Source: Phytophthora sp. 'mugwort'
Taxonomy: Eukaryota; Oomycota; Peronosporomycetes; Peronosporales; Peronosporaceae
Reading direction: 5' to 3'
Assembly: GCA_033558025.1 (NCBI GenBank)
Contig: JAUCEF010000007.1
Coordinates: forward strand, 1,736,001 to 1,800,000
Length of the DNA: 64,000 nucleotides
In this document: positions 1 through 11,599 of the stretch, in pieces
Numbering within the stretch: position 1 is the first letter of the stretch
How the letters are laid out: every line of letters begins with the position of its first letter
Program-made: the position numbers and the translations under genes
The notes under the pieces: generated by a model
The model's input: the letters and a program-made list of their open reading frames with translations, nothing else
What the model was told of the DNA's origin: nothing
The model's database searches: none

Positions 1-1000
1 CACCGGCGGCCACGACGGCATTTATCAGGTCGAAGACGAGTAGCACGCCCAAGTTCTTGACTTTTCAGACTGCAGCAACTTGACCGGCGTCCACCGGTAG
101 AAAGCGGTGGTGTAAGTTTTCGCAACGGATCCACTGCGATTATCTGCGGGTCTACGTTAATGGAAGGGCTGACAATTTGTTGTGTTGCTCTTGACCACGA
201 TTTTTAGAGGAAGAATTTTTGGGTTTTAGTTGGACGCCGGTTAAAACGTCCCTAATACTAATATATTTCAAAAATACAGACTTGTGAATTTGACCTAACA
301 AGTATTATAATTCACGAAAGAGAGAATTAGTTTCCAATAATGAATTCAAGTCATTGCCTCTAACAGAGCGTAGCCAGCCATTTGGAAGTTGAGTCTTTTT
401 TGCTCTAACATTACCTGTCGCTCGTAAAAGTCGTCGGCGATGCGAGGCTCGACGAGCCGCATGTAGGGCCGCCGCCGTCGGTGGCGACGGGTGCAATGCG
501 CTACTCCTGCGGATCGTAAACCGCAGGGAGCGTTTCCCCTCATATCTCCTTTCCTTTATGCTATCACCTGTCCCTAAACCAACCATCTAATGCTCGCTAC
601 GCTCGCTGGTAACAGGACCCTAAGCCCGCTGCGGCTCGCATGCGAAGCCTGCGCTTGCCTGGAGGTCAATGTCAGGTCGCATGTGCAGCTCGTCGAGCCT
701 AGCATCCCCGACGACTTTTACGCATTCGTGTGATACACGCGAAGAGAGTTGTTAGTTTGTTCTAATTGCTCTAAAGTTTCCCATTTTGTTTTAATTTCCC
801 TGTGTGCTCTAAAAGCAATCCGCTAAGATCTAAAACTGCTCTAATAACTGGAACTTTCATCCGTAGCTTACGGATTTTAGTGCATTTAGAACACTTTTTA
901 GGGACGTTTTTTTCAGCCCTCGAGTTGGGTTTTCTCAGTGTACCATTAAAGCAAATCTCGGGAGTGCAGCGCACCCCACGGTTGGTAACATCGATTTAAG
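1..1000. other. Unassigned repeat-like DNA with an imperfect inverted repeat
   Basis: No intact gene is visible. Positions 425-462 and 684-720 form an imperfect inverted repeat sharing a core around ctcgtcgagcct and gacgactttta. In both arms the same short peptide can be read (LVEP-I--DDFY): on the minus strand in the left arm and on the plus strand in the right. This suggests an inverted duplication of a short coding fragment. I do not recognise the family. Confidence 0.4.
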
Positions 1001-1835
1001 CTCGGTCAGAATTTGCCTACTGGGCACGCAGTATCTAGCGCTTAAGAAACTTTCACTGATAGTAGATCGCGAACAATATGCTGACATGTTAGAAATTGAT
1101 AGTTTATTATTGCTTGATCCAACTGTGTAAATGTTGTCCGGATGGTTGGATGCATGAACGTGCCGTGCATCAGCCACACGAAGCGCAGAGGAATAAGCGA
1201 CTCAATAGAATTCCGAGTATTTCTCACTGACTTCCAGGTAAACGCTAAATCGAAAAAATCAATCTACATAGAAACATCACCCACACACTATGGGCTAGCA
1301 AAACGGTGGTGGAGTTCTCTTAGAGGGCTGGTCGTGCCAAGCACTCTATACGTAGGCGAATCGGCCTCGCCAAAGGAGAGTAGCGAGAGCTGTGCTCCAA
1401 TATGTCGATTTCTGGCAGTTGAATTCGTTCGAAGTGAGACATCCGTTAGCTTTGACATTCACAACCTCACCAGATCACCCGTGTTTTTTTTCACGAACTG
1501 CGGATAATAGTCCCATTTTCAGGGTGTATCAATGCTATGCTTCGAAGTCATCCAAAAAAAATGTACTACCACCTGGCACAAAATTCGGATTGAACTCAGC
1601 CACACTTCGCCAGCACCATCGCTGCGATTCAACACGCTATCTGCAATATGCAGGCATTTATAGATACGTCATTTCCCGCTCAACAAGGCAGTCATGCCCT
1701 ATCCTATTTTGGGAAGGCGCCCTATAGAAGTCGGTCGAGCGCGAGCCTCGACAAAACAGACGAAAGGTATCCCGCGCTCTTGGTACGCCTTGTTGTTCTA
1801 CAGCTAGTGACTATCGCGCTTTTAATGGTCCTTGA
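1001..1835. other. No recognisable gene
   Basis: Short open frames occur (for example 1142-1507 plus), but none has a recognisable motif or a plausible start context. The stretch directly precedes the hAT pseudogene and could be its decayed 5' part or flanking repeat. I see no terminal inverted repeat. Confidence 0.4.
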
Positions 1836-4098
1836 TTGAAAAATACGTCCCCCGTTGAAGCAGCTCTGTTGGGTATCACGTTGGCAGAGGACCGTGATGC
1901 GATGGCACGTGACAAGCTCCATCGCAGCGATGAGATGTCGTATGCTCAGATACAAAAGAAGCCTCAAACAATTGCGTCCAGACGCTCAATTCCGTTCCAA
2001 GACGCCCATCAGCTTCAGTACGTGCTTCGTATTTCTGAGCGACACCCCAACGAAAGTGTGGTGATCTCAGTCGCTTGCCACTTCTGCATTTCTTCCCACC
2101 GACAAAACCGTTGGCAGCAAATGCAAGCAACAGCGAAAACTAAGTACTTCAAAAGATACTTTTCGTTCTGATCAACACCGACAACATGTAGCAAATCAAC
2201 ACTCAGTCGACGGGCAAACTACAAGCAACTAACTCAAAAGAACCAGCGTGCATATTTCGACAGCATCAAACCGCTTCGTGCTAGCATTTTGGCTTTTGCT
2301 AAAGATGAAAAGAAAGCACCGATTATCGTGTCTATCGACCGTGACATTATAGATGTCGCCGTTACCAAGGTGATGCTTAATGATGGCGATAGTGATGTGG
2401 TCTGGAAGCAAATTATGACTGTTTTGCATCTGAACGATACTGACTCACAGTTCATCTTGACAATCAAGAACCCAGTTCAATACTCAAAGAATTGCGAAAA
2501 AAAAATTATCTGATTGTAGCCGTTTTGAGCGTGTGGTTATCATTTCGAATGATCTTGTCGGTTTTGGCTAAGACAGAAAATCGTACTTGTCTGTCATCAA
2601 TTGGATCATGCACGCCTGGACTTCCGCCGAAATGCTCGATCTGTCTGCGCGATGAACGTGCAGAAAATCGCATAAATACTACTAGAAGCTTGGACGTTTT
2701 CGATAGCGTTGGATATGTCGACGCAGATGTTCATATCGTATTTGGACACCAGAATTCGAATCTATCACATCAAAATTTAATAAACCTGCACTTACTACGA
2801 TTCCGATGAGGGGTAGCCATACTGCTGGTGTTATGTTTGGTGCCGTCACGCAGGTGCTAGACGTGGTTTGCCCAATCTAGAAACTTATTATATTTGTATT
2901 ACCAGCGATGGCGAACATAAAATGACTGAAAATTGTAACGGACTGGCTACATGTTTGCGAACTGTGTGCGGACAAGTGGGGTTTATGAGAGTCTGGTGTG
3001 GTTTGCACCAAGTGGATCTCATCCTGCAAAAATTATCGAAGTCATGATGGCGGTAAGTTTACGGCTATATGACTAAGACAATTGCGCACTTGCGCCGCCA
3101 GAAGACGTTGATTAACCAAATGAAAACCAACGGCGCATCTTCTGCAAGATACACGCTGAGAGTCAATGGGTAGATGCTGCACCTGATTCAAAACTCACCG
3201 AACTAAATTCACAGCGCAAACGACGTCAATCCGGTTTGCAAACCTCCTGATAAATAGTGGTTGGTAATTTTATCGGTCGATAAGCTTTCCTCTCGAGCAG
3301 TGATGCTGATGCTAATTACCGAGCAGGAACCAGAGTTTAATCGGTTTAGTACCGATCTTCAAGGGCTGTTGTGGCTAGCACTTTCGTGAGTACACACCTT
3401 GAACATCACGGCATGTGTACTCTGGTGGGTGCTCGATATCTGTTCATCCATCCTACCTAATCTGAGATGACGATGGATTCGCCATTTCTATCATATCTTC
3501 ACTTAGATTCTCTACTTCTACTGAATTGACGACTGATTTTGCTGGTGTGGTGGCCAATTTGATCGAAGCTGTAAATGGTATTGCTCTGCGGAGCACAACG
3601 AAAACAATGAACCGAAGGAAGATGAGCTTCCTCCAGCCCTTCCTTCGGGTTTGGTGAAGTTAGAAGGTCTCGGTTTATCTGTACTAATCTCAACTCATCG
3701 CGAATGATGCAACCTCGCTGGAGTGAGATGGATATCGACACGATTGAGAAAGAGCATTCTGAATGTACGATTGTTATGTTCATCATGATGCTCTTCGCAA
3801 CAGCATCTACACCTCCATTGATAACACCAGCGACGTTGTAACATTCTAATAATGCTGGAATGCAGCTAAAAAAAGACTTTCCTATGCTGAGAAAGTTTGT
3901 TGGTGGACTCGCAACAACATTTCCATGAACTTCCACTGTAGCGAGTTATTTTTCTCAGTTGAAATGGGAAAAACCTCCGCAAAAAGCAGACGAACAAACT
4001 TCTCTCTGGAAGGAGCACTACATACGCAGCAGTTCAGCGAGCTCGAACAGATTCAGGTCCACGATAACGAACTCCGAGAATTCCAAGCATGCGATTAA
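1836..4098 (+). pseudogene. hAT-like transposase pseudogene
   Basis: The region reads as one decayed transposase spread over all three plus frames. The order fits the hAT family: a BED-like zinc finger (ACHFC near 2075), a stretch ending YFDSIKPLRASILAF (about 2250-2295), an RVWCGLHQVDL block (about 2990-3020) equivalent to the WCGAHQLDL signature of Phytophthora hAT proteins, then IAHLRRQKTLINQMK (about 3080-3125). The C-terminal dimerisation part reads TSTVASYFSQLKWEK (about 3935-3975) and FSLEGALHTQQFSELEQIQ (about 4000-4055), ending at a stop near 4098. There are many frameshifts and stops, so no protein is made. I could not define terminal inverted repeats. Family assignment rests on motif recognition. 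Confidence 0.7.
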
Positions 4099-4757
4099 TC
4101 GTCTGCAATGACTTAATATGATTCATGAATACAACTTACTTTCCGTTAGTCTTTGGTTTTGTATGCTGCCCTACCGATGCCCTGTACTACTCCGTCATAA
4201 TGCCCTGTACAAGCTATTACAACTCGGCAGACGCCCGATCTGGAGATGCCTGGCAATATGCCATGCATAAGCAGCGCGCAATAAATACCACCTGTCGACA
4301 AGACGGTGTTTAGTACAGTGTGTAAAAGTGACCACACGAGAATGAATAGCGCCTTAAACAATGCCACAAATTTGTTGCATATATTTTTGAAAAACCGGCG
4401 TGGTTATCACTTCCTGTTAGCAGTCTGTCACTCGAGGTTTTCAAGCTTTCAAAACTGACTTGCGGACAGCATCGCTGTTTTTCTTACCTATTTAGTCTTA
4501 ATCCTAACATTAGTTGTAGCAATAGTTGTACAGTAGTAATAGTAGTAGAGCTTCCTGGTCGTGTGCAACATAGCTTCAAAAGAAACTCGTTCGATAATGA
4601 CTATTATTAATAAAACAAATCAACCTCACCATAAAGGAAAGTTAAAGTACATGAATTACATATGAACAAAATTGTCCGAAAAATCAACACTACATATAGA
4701 TGTCACGAAGCCTTTATAACTCAAGCTCCAAGCCCAGTTAACTGAGTACGCCTCGCT
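4099..4757. other. Intergenic DNA
   Basis: There is no supportable gene. The stretch holds an AT-rich segment with a short agt/aat microsatellite near 4515-4545. It lies between the end of the hAT pseudogene and the 3' end of the minus-strand membrane protein gene, so it probably includes that gene's 3' UTR. Confidence 0.4.
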
Positions 4758-5471
4758 CTACGAGTCCATAGCGTAGTTGTACAGTCTCGGGTTGATGTAC
4801 ACCAGCGGGTACACAAAGACGGCGGCGACGGACACACACGTGGACAGCACGAGGAACCACAGGCCGGCCACCACCATGAGCGTCAGAACCAGCGGTATCA
4901 GACACATCGACAGGAGAACCGACCAGCACATGTGCCACTTCTCGGCAGTCGCCACCTTGGAAAGTAGCCGTAGACCTCGTCGCACTTCTGACCGGAAGCA
5001 CGTCAATACCTCCATGCTGCGGAAGAATCCGGCATCTTCGTCCACGCAGAAAATCGAGCTCAGGTGTAAATTTTCAGCATCTTCCGCCTCCGAATCGCTC
5101 TTGACCTCGACCGTCCAGGACGACGGGTGCACGCGACAGACTCCCTTGAGGGAGGGCACAGCCTTGGGCTCGATAGTCAACAGAGACGCTGGTCGGATGT
5201 CTTCCAGACTGCTCTGGCGTTCGCGCTCGCTGCGGCGACAGCCTTCACACAACAGATTGCCGACCATTTTGACAGTGCTTTGGCGCACCGGGATCGCGCA
5301 GCGCCCGCAGTGCTGGATCATGTCGAGGCAGATCTCCTCCGCGGGTAACACTCTGGCGTTATCTTTGTTGGGGAGTAGGTAGGACGTTCCAATGTTCGAT
5401 ACGGGGCCAACGGCGACGCTGGACTCGTGGAACCAACGAGATTCGTCGTCAAGGTGTCGGCCAACCTGCAT
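4758..5471 (-). CDS. Hypothetical protein with a paired CxxC motif and C-terminal membrane segments
   Basis: Intact 237-codon frame starting at ATG 5469-5471. The middle holds a zinc-ribbon-like pair of cysteine motifs, CGRC and CEGC, 18 residues apart (roughly residues 55-80). The last 60 residues are strongly hydrophobic, WSVLLSMCLIPLVLTLMVVA followed by a second segment ending VFVYPLVYI, which suggests one hairpin or two transmembrane helices with the zinc motif outside the membrane. No known family is recognised. An alternative upstream frame (to 5530) could supply a first exon, but I see no clear splice pair. Unlike its neighbours the frame is free of lesions and has balanced codon use, so I read it as a real host gene. 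Its role is unknown. Confidence 0.6.
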   Translation of the reverse strand: MQVGRHLDDESRWFHESSVAVGPVSNIGTSYLLPNKDNARVLPAEEICLDMIQHCGRCAIPVRQSTVKMVGNLLCEGCRRSERERQSSLEDIRPASLLTIEPKAVPSLKGVCRVHPSSWTVEVKSDSEAEDAENLHLSSIFCVDEDAGFFRSMEVLTCFRSEVRRGLRLLSKVATAEKWHMCWSVLLSMCLIPLVLTLMVVAGLWFLVLSTCVSVAAVFVYPLVYINPRLYNYAMDS

Positions 5472-6362
5472 ATCTGTTGAGGGATTGGAGAAGAATGGAG
5501 AAATGGAATCAGGTTGGCGATCGCGTCCATTGGATGGAGTCGAATGGGGCCTGTGATGGACGGCTGGAGCAGACGACGGTCTATACCAAGACAGACAGAC
5601 GCTTCAACTGAAAGGTATCCAACCCTGATTTATTTAGCGATCATAGACGGTTCAATTGACTGGTGGAAAACTGGGGGCCACCATCCATCGCGTTGTCCTT
5701 GTCGAATCGGGCGCAGCACCGCATAGTGCTCGACTAGCGCCCATGAGGAGGGGCGACGCAATTTGGGTTGTAGCCCGACACAAGCTAAAGTGGTCCCAGC
5801 GCCGAGCTCCTCAGCGAGCAGCGCATTGCCCTCACCCGAACGTACAATCTCCATAGCGCGAGCGCGAGGGAGTCGCATGTAGTCCTTTAGGAATTTCAGT
5901 AATCTGCCTCAATAAAGTAGCGATCACAAATTATAACCCCCTTAACTTTATATGTAAGTTGCTTTGTACTTGGTTGAGTTTTGGCAGACGCATTATTATC
6001 CTCAAGTCTCTATTCAGAGCACATAATAATAAAGCAGATTACTGTACCTGTGAGACCTGAATGTGGCTTATTGCGGGGTTGGCATGTCAAAAATATACAT
6101 TAGCCAAGTCAAATGATTTGTATTGTGCCTTTCTGTAGTTTTGGCTAATCCGACCATAACAAGTATGTTTTTATTGGGGCCTCGTTGTTACTATCTTGAC
6201 TTCTCCTTATTTTTAAAGTCCGTCTTACTGCAAACAATTTTGTTTTACTGAGTAGCTCCAATTAAGACGCGTGGCTTGTGAGCCAGCCAAATGTCCGATT
6301 GCCATCGCGAGCAGCGGCATTCGGACTTTTGGCCAACAAGAGCCTGGTCTTAGCGTCAAATA
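5472..6362. other. Intergenic DNA, nothing recognisable
   Basis: The stretch from 5880 to 6360 is AT-rich and has no long frame. It lies between the divergent membrane protein gene and the Tc1-like transposase. The left end of the transposon should fall here, but I could not identify a terminal inverted repeat by eye. Confidence 0.4.
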
Positions 6363-7440
6363 ATGCCTTTTTCGCTTGATCTGAGATGGCCTGCTGTAGT
6401 ACTGGTCTACGTGTATGATGTCGAACTGAGCCTTGTGGGGACTTTACTGGGGATTTCTGACCGTAGTCTTACAAGATGGTACCAAAGGTTTGTTCAGACA
6501 GGAAATATAGACAAGAAGCCACCAGCTGGCACGAGCTCGAAGTGGCCAAAGCCTGTTCGGGATTTTGTTTTTTTGCGTATGTAGACAGCCATCCATGCTT
6601 TTACTTTGAAGAACTACGTGCAGCTATTCTACAGGAATATCCAAGTGGGGTGTGCCTGTCCGACGCAACCATTTGTCGTGCTTTATGTTTTGACCTTGGG
6701 TTGGCGCGAAAAGTTCTAACAAAGCGTGCCGCTGAAAGTTTGCCACGCGAACGCAAGGATTCATGTCTCGACTTTCTCCATTCTACTGCGGACCCGACCA
6801 CCTCGTGCTTATACATGAAACTTCGAAGGACGGCAGGTAAAGTTTGATTATGACTAATGCCTAATGAGTTTAGTAAATTTGTTCTTCAATTGAAATGTTC
6901 AAAGCAGATCTGTACTACGCTGCCATGGCTGGTCATCTCGCTACACCGCTGCTAATGTGCGTGTTCCATGTTCAAGAGGCAAGCGTCTATCGGTTCTTGC
7001 TGCAATGGACGTTACTGGTTTCTTTGCCTGGGGTCACGTGGATGACACATTCTCGACGTAACGTTCACGACATTTTCAAGCGCAAGATCGCACCATTTCT
7101 CGACCCGTAGCCGCTGCCACGCTCGATTGTTATACTCGACAACGCCAAGATCCACATGTACGAGGAGCTGCAAATCCTCGTGCATGCAACTGGCGCGCTT
7201 CCTTTTTTTGCCGCCATATAGCCCTCACATCAATCCAATCGAAGTGGGTTTTCACTTCTGAAGCGGTGGCTACAGCGTCATGCCAACATGGCCTTTCGGG
7301 AATGCCCGAAAGTAGTACTAGAGGTTGCCACGTGTCAATGCACGAAAGCTAGTGAGAACGTCGGAGTAAATTTGTATGGTCACTGCGGATACAGTATTAA
7401 CGAGATTAAACTTCCTATGTACTTAATCCTCTTCAAGCTC
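6363..7440 (+). pseudogene. Tc1/mariner-like DDE transposase pseudogene (copy 1)
   Basis: The N-terminal half reads as a helix-turn-helix DNA-binding region (VYDVELSLVGTLLGISDRSL, then RWYQRFVQTGNID). A second helix-turn-helix block follows (YPSGVCLSDATICRAL). The catalytic part is scattered over frames after 6820. IVILDNAKIHMYEELQ at 7126-7175 carries the second catalytic Asp. A block near 7225-7270 corresponds to the PYSPxxNPIE box but is broken by frameshifts, and NLYGHCGYSINE closes the protein near 7370-7405. At least four frameshifts make it inactive. Its 3' end converges on the minus-strand second ORF (7470-8283). A homologous copy sits at the right edge of the window. Placement in the IS630/Tc1/mariner superfamily is from the motif order. 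Confidence 0.75.
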
Positions 7441-7469
7441 GAGTGCATGGTCAATGTCTTCTATCTGCT

Positions 7470-8283
7470 TCAGGATCCGGCGTGTGAATTCTCTGGGTGA
7501 GCGAACGGAGGTCTCAGGCTGTAAGGTGGTAGTCCATGAGCTTCACGCATATCCCCCACGAGAAGAAATATCGGAACAACGACACCATGCATTCTTGCGC
7601 GGACGAGATGATAATCTTGCTCTTCATTCTCTTTGTTCTTGGAGCTCTCCTTCGATGGCAGCCGCTTGACGGTCAATATGTTGCAACTGGCGAAAAGTCT
7701 CGTTATGTGGAACTTGAATGGGTGCGTCGTCTGGTAGTCGGGCCTGACTTATAGCAGCATAGCGTTGAGTAGCGGGCCCTCCGTGAATTCGCTATTCCTG
7801 CATGTGGGCTACAACTCGAGGAAACTGCTCTCTGATACGGGTATCTGTAGCTCGCCTAAGCGATGTCAGTCTCAGGGTACGCCGCTTCGGCAAGTAGACG
7901 GACAGAAGCAGCACAAACGATGCGTGACCGTGCTTCCGGAGCCTCGCCTTGTGCCAGATTGCCTCGAGCTGAAGCCGCATCTCAGCAATACCACTTGTCA
8001 AAAAGCACGTACTACTTTTGAGGTGCGTGGTTGGTAGGCTTCACGTAGATCTCGACCTTCTCCCGGCCCTGTGAGACCGTCGGTCTTCTCGAAGACTCGC
8101 TTCACGTGTCCAACAAGAATGCTGTAGCCGTCGGCAATCATGAACGCGAAGTCGTGATCAGGAACGCGATCACGACAAGGGGGCAAAGCTCTCCAGACTT
8201 CACGCTTAAGCGGTAATGAAGCTGCGCAGGTAATGGAAGTTCGCTTGTATCTGCCATTGCTAATACTGTACCAATCATACAAA
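7470..8283 (-). pseudogene. Second ORF of the Tc1-like element (copy 1), degraded
   Basis: Read in pieces on the minus strand: CRDRVPDHDFAFMIADGYSI, then LVGHVKRVFEKTDG (8060-8200), then IWHKARLRKHGHASF...LTSLRRATDTRIREQ (7800-7960), then RARMHGVVVPIFLLVGDM and GLPPYSLRPPF (7490-7600). The same blocks in the same order occur at 62880-63620 on the plus strand, next to another copy of the transposase. I do not recognise any domain. The conserved pairing with a tail-to-tail transposase suggests that it is a genuine second gene of the transposon. It is broken here by frameshifts and stops. Confidence 0.6.
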
Positions 8284-8320
8284 CAGAGAAAATGTAGTCA
8301 GCGATGTATGGGCAAAACTA

Positions 8321-8647
8321 TTGGGTACCGAACAAAATGGCAGCATGACGGTAGCCTTCCTCACTTCGCCAACAAGCCACACACGAGATCCAGCCACATG
8401 CTGCGCTGGTCCGCTCTCTTAAGGTAGCTACTACACCAATCCATATGTACAGAGACACAGTAGTTAGTGAGATACAAGCGGAGCTGTTGGGTACAATACC
8501 GAACCAAATGGCAGCATGACGGCAGCCTACCTCTCTTCGCCAACAAGCCACACACGAGATCCTGCGCTGCTCCGCTGTCTAAGGTAGCTACTGCATCAAT
8601 CCATACGTACAGAGACACAGTAGTTAGTGAGATACGGGCGGAGCAGT
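8321..8647. repeat. Two tandem ~165-bp repeats, subterminal in the Tc1-like element (copy 1)
   Basis: Unit 1 is 8321-8485 and unit 2 is 8486-8647. Both begin with a ttgggta stretch, contain the aatggcagcatgacgg core and acaagccacacacgagatcc, and end with gagacacagtagttagtgag. Unit 2 has a small deletion near catgctgcg. They lie just outside the start of the second ORF. The equivalent position in the other copy (62216-62553) also holds a two-unit tandem repeat of 169 bp. Confidence 0.8.
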
Positions 8648-9929
8648 GAACAGGCATCACGCTGCATACCTGGGTGTTCTTCGCCGACTGTTTGGTCAGA
8701 GACGATTTTAGATGCGTGACAAGTCACTAAGTGGCGGCCTTTTAGCCGACGCGCCACAATATTTTAAACCCCTCCTCTTAAAGTCCACAGGTCCGATTAC
8801 GAACTCCAATTAGGCGGACAAAACAACGGAAAAGGCACAATAAATCGAAGTGAAAACACGTCTTCTTGTCTTACAGTTTTTAATGAATTATTTTGAATAT
8901 CTGCCAAACGCCCCTCCATTTTAGGTTCTGAGGGGTCCCTCCTAAGCCTATGTCAAACCTTACCCCTACAATGGCAGCTCGGCCGCTTCTTGCTCCAGCC
9001 GCCTCCAACTTTGGACCTCTTTGCCCTGTTGACTTTTTCCATGCTTTGTTCTTGGCCTCGGGCAGCGCTTGAATTTCAATGTTTCGTTTGGTCTTGCGAG
9101 GCGTTGTCACAATTTGAGAAATGTAGTCGCCACTTGAAAGGCTAGCCTTACTGTTCTTACCCGAAGGACGATGGGCTTCTACAAGCTAAATGTATACTTG
9201 ACTAATCGCCTTAGGTATAGATACCTTTTGTACATCTTATTTTATGGAAATATTGTCTCCGGGTCAGATACAGATTTGTACATTTTAGTTTGTATTAGTA
9301 ATTATGGCACTGTACCCAAACTTATCCATATTTATTGCTCTGGACAGTGAGATTGAACAACGATGTACGATTGCACGTGGCAAACGGTGATGTGTTAATT
9401 GATATTTTAGCTCTAAGCTCAAATCCTAAAACTCAACACTAACGTCGCTCCGTCCGTCTGCCACGCCATAACGTGATTTCTAGACGCAATCTCATTGGCT
9501 GCCGAGCGCAGCGAAGGCGGGCCTCATTCGCTAAAACAACCTTTCGCCGAAGGCGGCCATTTATTGAAATGTAAATAAAACAATTGGTTGAAAATTGAAA
9601 TATAGTTTTAACCCACGCCCTTGCATTTTAAAACTGAAGGACTTTGTGCGAGGCGCGAGTGGTGCCGCTCCCGCTCGGACTTCACGGGCTGGGACTGCAG
9701 CGAATAGCCAGGTCCACCTACTGGGACCAAATCTGAACCCTCCGCCCATACGCGGCGGCGCTCGGCTAGTGAAGTGCAACACGTACCTGACAGACGGCTC
9801 TACACAGTTACGATCTAATTTGTGTGAACATTTATCCTTTCCAATAACTCAATCCACAAATAATAAGAGGTGTATCTACGTGTATTACAACAAAGCACTT
9901 CAACTCTTGCTGGCCAAAAACTTGTTCAT
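8648..9929. other. No gene recognised; AT-rich and repeat-like
   Basis: Several short frames overlap (8880-9110 minus, 9561-9782 minus, 9595-10050 plus), but none has a recognisable motif and they shadow one another. The sequence alternates between AT-rich stretches and GC-rich blocks near 8980-9050 and 9640-9770. The right end of the two-gene transposon should lie in the first few hundred bases. Confidence 0.35.
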
Positions 9930-10740
9930 AGCGAGGTTTAATCGGTGGCTCGCACACCCAACAAGTGAACGCCTAATTGTTCGCAACGGACTGACTCGGG
10001 TTGCAGTTGTCGCCCACCAGAAACCCTACCATGTCCTTGTCTTGTCATAAACGTCGAGAGTTTTTTCGAGCGGCTTGACATGGGCATCTGTTGTCTGAGA
10101 TCCGTCTGACAGAGGGGATAGATGCAGCAGAGGCACGTGGAGCTCTCCAACTGCTTCGTAAACAGCGAAAAGGGCGACATAATGAACGCCCGCGTATGAC
10201 CATCCATCAAACACTAGACCAAAGACCGTTCCCAATTCCTTCTCGAGCTTGTGCTCGACCTTAATTGCGGGTCCTTCGAGGCACTTCATCACAGCTTTAA
10301 CAGTAACAGCGCGCAGCTTCTTCATGGCTCGCGTGAGAGCGTCTTCAACTTCGCGGATGAGCATGTTCCGCGTGATAATCCATTGGATCCACTGCAACAG
10401 ATGACTTGCTTAATCGGTTACGAAGCCATACGATTAGAGCGAGCTCCCCGAGCTGCCTTCGAACAAAGTCTGATAGCCCGCATGTTTCGCGTCCAGTTGC
10501 GCCTTGAGATTGAGTACCCTGTCCCCCAAGCTTGTTTCCGTTGACTGCCGAAAATATTGCAGCCAAACATCCATTGACCAAGTGACGTGTAGAAATAGGC
10601 AGTGATGTGCTTGCTTAAGACGGTTGTGGTTCGAAATCCAGGGAAGATTAAGTTGTGTCTCGAGAATGGCAGCCCGCCAGACATGCTGGAAACTGGCAGT
10701 GTGGTCTGAAGAGCACTCGGAGCCAATGGTTTTATGTCGA
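9930..10740 (-). pseudogene. hAT-like transposase fragment, second family
   Basis: The best minus-strand frame (10026-10397) reads FGLVFDGWSYAGVHYVALFA followed by VPLLHLSPLSDGSQTTDAHV. This is the typical start of the RNase H-like catalytic region of Phytophthora hAT transposases (FDGW motif). After a frameshift, LVGCASHRLNLAMN can be read near 9930-9975. Upstream pieces to about 10740 belong to the N-terminal region. The C-terminal half is absent, so the copy is both truncated and frameshifted. It is clearly different in sequence from the hAT pseudogene at 1836-4098. Confidence 0.7.
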
Positions 10741-11384
10741 CATGAATATGGTGCTAGGTGGCACCGATAATCATGTCATCGGATCTGATTGGTGACACGG
10801 CCTACTCAATATAAAATTAGTATTGCAAGCCCCAACTATTTATTAAAACGCAATTATTTTTTTTCGACATACGTCTTATACCTCTTGGAGCTGTAATCTC
10901 CGGTCAATACTAAAAGCGTAAGTATCCGATCAAAGCGACTACCAAATTGGCTTGCGTGCTAATATCGGGTGTCGAATGCTTCTGCGTGCTGCAGTGAGTT
11001 TTTGCAGCCTGGGCGCTGCGCAATCTTACTCGCAGCTGACCGCCGTCGCTGTCGTAAGCGCCGTGCAGCTGGGTCAGACTATTGCGACCTCTGTCAACGT
11101 GGGCGTCATCGCCGTGGCCGTGGCCGTCGTTGTGGGTGTGGACTTCACCATGTCCGTGGGCGTCGTCGCGGCTGTGGGCTTCACCGCGAGCGTCGTCAAG
11201 GGGTCTGTTGTGCTCAGCGTGAGTGAAGGTGAGACTCGTGACTTCCACGAAACTATTTAAAGCGATTCTGTTGATGCTTTGAATACTGGCAAGTCACCGT
11301 TGTATATAAACTATGTCGTTGAACCACTAGGGAAACTGCGCACGTATTTATACGTGCAACATTGTTCATCTGCAACATTTTTAA
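10741..11384. other. GC-rich stretch with competing short frames on both strands
   Basis: At 10910-11260 both strands are open. The minus frame is rich in His and Asp (HGHGEVHTHNDGHGHGDD). The plus frame 10969-11226 is Cys/Arg-rich (RRAAGSDYCDLC). The two are mutual shadows of a repetitive GC-rich sequence. Neither has a recognisable domain and I cannot choose between them. Confidence 0.35.
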
Positions 11385-11546
11385 ATGGCTGTGTTTGCTC
11401 CAGACTTTCTGGTCAAGTATGTCAACTCGCGCTTGGTCGCCGATATTGCAGATCTACAGGCTGCACACGACTTAGGACTGTTACGTCAGAATATCAGCGT
11501 TCCCCTGTTGAAAAATCCACGGTTCAGATTACGGATTTGCCAATGA
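11385..11546 (+). CDS. Possible small ORF, 53 residues
   Basis: The frame starts at ATG 11385 and stops at TGA 11544-11546. It reads MAVFAPDFLVKYVNSRLVAD, followed by a helical stretch (IADLQAAHDLGLLRQNISVP). Amino-acid composition and amphipathic spacing look coding, and the start follows an AT-rich stretch. It could equally be one exon of a larger decayed gene, and nothing recognisable lies on either side. No family is recognised. Confidence 0.3.
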   Translation: MAVFAPDFLVKYVNSRLVADIADLQAAHDLGLLRQNISVPLLKNPRFRLRICQ

Positions 11547-11599
11547 TCGACAATCAAACGGCGATGAACACGAATTCTCGACACAAAAATTAGCTAATG

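Noticed and set aside
5514..5878. Short overlapping frames upstream of the membrane protein gene
   Set aside because: No motif, no consistent frame, and plus and minus frames shadow each other.
10910..11248. His/Asp-rich minus-strand frame resembling a metal-binding protein
   Set aside because: It overlaps an equally long plus frame in a GC-rich repetitive stretch. The HGHG/HDAH pattern is a by-product of a gtgggc/gccgtg repeat, and no start context or neighbour supports it.
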